A stretch of DNA of 64,000 nucleotides, from the NCBI GenBank assembly GCA_013399875.1, contig VXAZ01009309.1, positions 1,651,442 through 1,715,441 of the forward strand, written 5' to 3'. Every line of letters starts with the position of its first letter. Positions within the stretch are counted from its first letter, which is position 1. The position numbers were made by a program, and so were the translations under genes. The notes beneath the pieces are model-generated. The model made no database searches and had not been told where the DNA came from. It was given only the letters and a program-made list of their open reading frames with translations. Below are positions 60,790 to 64,000 of this stretch, one piece after another. The stretch is from Gymnorhina tibicen (lineage: Eukaryota > Chordata > Aves > Passeriformes > Artamidae).

Positions 60790-63640
60790 CTTTAGTAACT
60801 GTGCATGCAATATTTTATATGCACCAAAGCCAATTGATTCTGCATTTTGATTTGCAAACTCCAGAATGTTATTTTATGACATGATAACCTTAAGCTAATG
60901 ACACAGCACAGGTATTTCCAGTATTTCCAGTGTCATTTACGCTGTAGGTGTGTGCCTGCATGTAGGAATTAGTGTATTTACACACCACTGAGGTCTGTGT
61001 TGTGCCCTGAGCTTTGGCATTTGTGTTCAGTGGTCCCTGACGGTGGCAGCTCCTCATGAGCCAGATGTGACAGTGTGAGAGTAACTGCAGCCTCTGAGAC
61101 ATCTGCCAAGCCGTGAGCTCGGTGTTTGCCCCCTGTCCTGCCCAGCTTTGGTTTCCCCTGGCTGGTAGAGGTGGTCAGCTGCCTCTTGGTGTGAGGCGGC
61201 ACCAGTGTTTGTGGTGAACTGGTTCTGCCGTGAGCTGGGGTTGCCACAGGGGCCAAATCCACAGATCTGATGGAAGGCATTGCTCTGAACCATCTGATCC
61301 GCAGCACATTTCCCCCCTAAATGTCTGCAAAATAGAAATCTGAGGAAAAAACATTTTCTGGCAGCGTTTTCTCCTTTGTGCGCACAGTGCTGTGACTGCG
61401 TGTGCCAGGGGGATGTCAGAGAGCTCACGTGCTCGGGTCCAGGTGACACTGGTCTGATTTTCTGATGTCTGCCCTCCCCAGTCCTGTCAGACCTCATCGC
61501 TCGCTCTCGAGCTGCTCCCCCAAGCTGGTTAATGGTGGTCTCAAACAGGAGGAGGAAGGCAATTTGGAAACAGCCCCGGTTTGTGCAGGCAGGAGTTGCT
61601 CAGTGGCACAGCCCAGGGAGGTTTGTATTCCTGCAGCAGCAGCACACCTCCCTCCAGGCAGAGCTCGCTTCCTGCTGCCGAACCGAGCACCTGGAACGGA
61701 GCCGTGCCTGTCTGTGGTGGAGGATTGTTGAAAGCCTGAATTGTTCAGACGTAGGTCTTGTGCTGTTAATGTTTGTTTCCTAGTTTTTGGGTACCTGAGT
61801 AGAGGGAGAAGTAGTATCCTTGGGAGTTTGTACCCCTCTGAATGTCAGTGACACCCGTGTGCATTTCTCTGTGAACAGCCTGTGTTTGTTCCTGCGTGGT
61901 CTAACATTTGTAGCTTTCCGGGTCTGTACCTGCGTTGTTTAGAACGGCTCTGAATTCTGTTCCCGTTAGGAATTTAGAAGATACCTGGTTTCAAGTGGGT
62001 GTGTGGCTGTGCTCCCATCAGAAACATGCTCTGATATTTATTTGTATTTAAATACAATTTGTTGAAATTCTTACAGCTCTAAATAAACATTTAAAATGCA
62101 TGTTTTCCTCCAGGAAAGCCGAGGGTGGCAAGCAGGAAGTGAGTGAGGGTGGTAAATGCTTGGCATCAGCCGAAGTCCACCGACAGAATCTGGGTACAAT
62201 AGCATCAGTCTTTTTTTTTTTTAATTATTTCTTTGCACTGCCACGGTCGCTAACAGAAGTGCCTTGTCTGTCGCTCGGCCAGACTCAAACCTGGGGGAGC
62301 TTTATTGCAGGTCGGTGTTTGTGTTGGTCATTCCTGCTGCCGCCGGCCTGGCAGGCGCTGGTGCTGCCTGCGCTTCCCGGGAACGCTGCGGCTTCCCGGC
62401 GGCCCCGCGCCCATAGCGCAGTGAACCCAGAGTTCCTAACCCTGGGAGGAGGGAAATTGTTTTTTTTCATGAGCATCAACCCAGGGACTTTGCATAAGAC
62501 CATCGTAAAAGAGATTTGAAGAGCACCGGGGAGCGCGGCATCGCTGCGGCCGGCGCTGGAGCCGTAAGTGGGGAGGTTGGCAGCTGGTGGTGGGAAGGAG
62601 AGCAGGGCTTGGTGCCTGGCTCCCTTGAAGAGGAACTGGGCTGTTTCTCGCCTCCAGCCTACAGTCCTGTCCTCTGAGGGGGTTCCTTTCTTCCCCTGTA
62701 TTTCCAGCAAATCCGTGGGAGCAAGGTGGGTTACTGAGGGCAGTGTTCACCATGGCCACAGTGTGGGTTTTCCCTTGGTATTTGAACCATTCTGCCTGTG
62801 GTGACAGTCCCTCCTCACTCAGGACTGGCATGGAATCTTCACTCTGGCAGCGTAGAACATTCCCAACCCCAAATTCTGGGATTCTGGCCGAGCTGCTGCT
62901 TGACAGGCTGCCACCTCGTTGCTGCCTTGTACAAACTCCAGCACTGGTGGAGGGAGCACATGGGGGTAAGAACAGGGATGGGCTCGGTGCTGATACCTCT
63001 TAGCTCCAGTGCTTTGCGTTCACCAGTCGCTGCCCAGGCCCTGTTCCTGGTGCAAGATGCACGTTGGAGATCTGTCTGCTCTCAGCAGGCAGTGAGAGCA
63101 GGACACTCTGCAGCGCCAAGACTTTCTCCCAAGGCTGGGGAAAGGCAGAAGCTGGGCTGGAGTCACCCAGTTCCTGAGCCTGTTCTGGCTTTGTGGGGTC
63201 CAGAGAGCCTGGTCTGCAATCGTGAGAGCAGTGCAAGCAACTGCTTGGGTGCATGGTGCTGGTCTGTGCTGCTGGACCGTGGTGCTGAGCCATGGCTGCC
63301 ACAGCCCAGCACCACTCTGGGGATGCAAACAAACCCCACATGGCCCCTGCCTCGACCAGTGCTGCGTAGGGGGACAGACAGCTTTCGTGGCTGCGTCCAT
63401 GAAAACTCCTACGTGTTTCTTCTGGAGCAGCCAGAGCTAATTCAGACCCGGCCAGTGAGAACGAAGGGTTTACATTGTCCTTTCTCAGCATCTCGCCTCT
63501 GCACTTGTCCGTGTCCCCCTGCACTCGGCCTCTGCGGAGCTGGGGACAGAGGGGAGGACGAGCTGGCAGGCCTTGGGCTCCGTTTCCTGGGGGTTTCTTG
63601 GGCTTTCCTGCAACCTCGATGTTTAAACCTAATGCCTTGT
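60790..63640. other. Intergenic RBM18 to expected LHX6; no gene seen
   Basis: Moderately GC-rich sequence without recognisable exons or repeats. The long open frame at 62798-63667 has no domain and is read as a chance frame. In human the next gene in this direction is LHX6, transcribed away from RBM18. Confidence 0.5.
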
Positions 63641-63659
63641 ATTTATTCTAAAATGGCTT

Positions 63660-64000
63660 TCATCTGATTTCCCTCTCGGTTAACAATTTAGCTGTCACAA
63701 TCAATAACGGCGAGGATCCATCCCCGGCCTCCATCAGCTCACGTTACCGTCCTGCAATTACCCGGCGGTGGCACCGCTGCCGGGGCTTTGCTGGGGAATT
63801 ATCAGGTTACTAATGAAGCCCGGGCAGTGGCGGGCGGCCAGACGCCGCGGCGGTGGGCGCGATCCCCGCTGCCGCGATCGGAGGGGGTCTGCGGGGCCGG
63901 CCCGGAGCGTGCTCCCCGTCGGGGCGGGTAGCGGCGGGGGAGGACCGGGACGAGTCGGACCGGGCTGCCCCCTCCCCGCCGCGCCCGCGGGCGGTGCCGC
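63660..64000 (+). promoter_or_regulatory. CpG-rich 5' region, probably upstream of LHX6
   Basis: Composition switches to CpG-dense sequence running to the window edge, preceded by motif-rich AT patches (TGTCACAATCAATAACGG, CCTGCAATTACCC, GGTTACTAATGAAG). By conserved gene order the LHX6 5' end should follow on the plus strand. No LHX6 coding sequence is visible, so assignment rests on synteny alone. Confidence 0.4.

Noticed and set aside
62798..63667. Open frame of 289 codons on the plus strand
   Set aside because: No recognised domain, starts without exon context, and overlaps equally long frames on the opposite strand. Stop-poor GC-rich sequence explains it.

Overview
The window is vertebrate nuclear DNA, almost certainly from a bird. 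The genes are split by GT-AG introns and promoters are CpG-rich. The only recognisable interspersed repeats are two truncated CR1-type LINE 3' ends of the kind common in songbirds and other Neoaves. N runs at 9482-9540, 28337-28345, 30821, 42245-42246 and 49852 show a draft assembly. The gene order RC3H2 > PDCL > PTGS1 < MRRF < RBM18 > matches human 9q33 read in reverse (from memory, avian chromosome 17). In human the next gene after RBM18 is LHX6. Species was not determined.

Layout: 1-9400 holds the last eight coding exons of RC3H2 (roquin-2, +) and its AU-rich 3'UTR of about 4.8 kb. About 9400-13000 is PDCL (phosducin-like, +), whose CpG-island promoter starts within a few hundred bases of the RC3H2 poly(A) signals. 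13000-17990 has no gene; mammals carry an olfactory-receptor cluster in this interval. 17993-28319 is PTGS1 (cyclooxygenase-1, -), complete in ten coding exons with a 5.3 kb first intron. 28.4-37.0 kb is a gene-free stretch with a CpG-rich patch, a suspicious 166-bp duplication at an N, and AT-rich blocks that look like conserved regulatory elements. 37307-49335 is MRRF (mitochondrial ribosome recycling factor, -), six coding exons. MRRF and RBM18 (RNA-binding motif protein 18, +, 50195-60323, five coding exons) diverge from one CpG island holding a perfect cAMP-response element. 60.8-64 kb is non-coding and ends in CpG-rich DNA where the LHX6 5' region is expected.

All coding models were built by hand from splice signals, reading-frame phase and remembered vertebrate orthologues. 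Each complete gene closes in frame: PDCL 299 aa, PTGS1 604 aa, MRRF 259 aa, RBM18 190 aa. The genes do not form one pathway: RC3H2 acts in mRNA decay, PDCL in G-protein and chaperonin biology, PTGS1 in prostanoid synthesis, MRRF in mitochondrial translation, and RBM18 is a little-studied RRM protein. The most interesting observations are a near-ideal Roquin-type decay stem-loop in the 3'UTR of roquin-2 itself, COX-2-like residues in the inhibitor side pocket of this COX-1, and candidate conserved enhancers between PTGS1 and MRRF. No clearly new multi-gene system was found.
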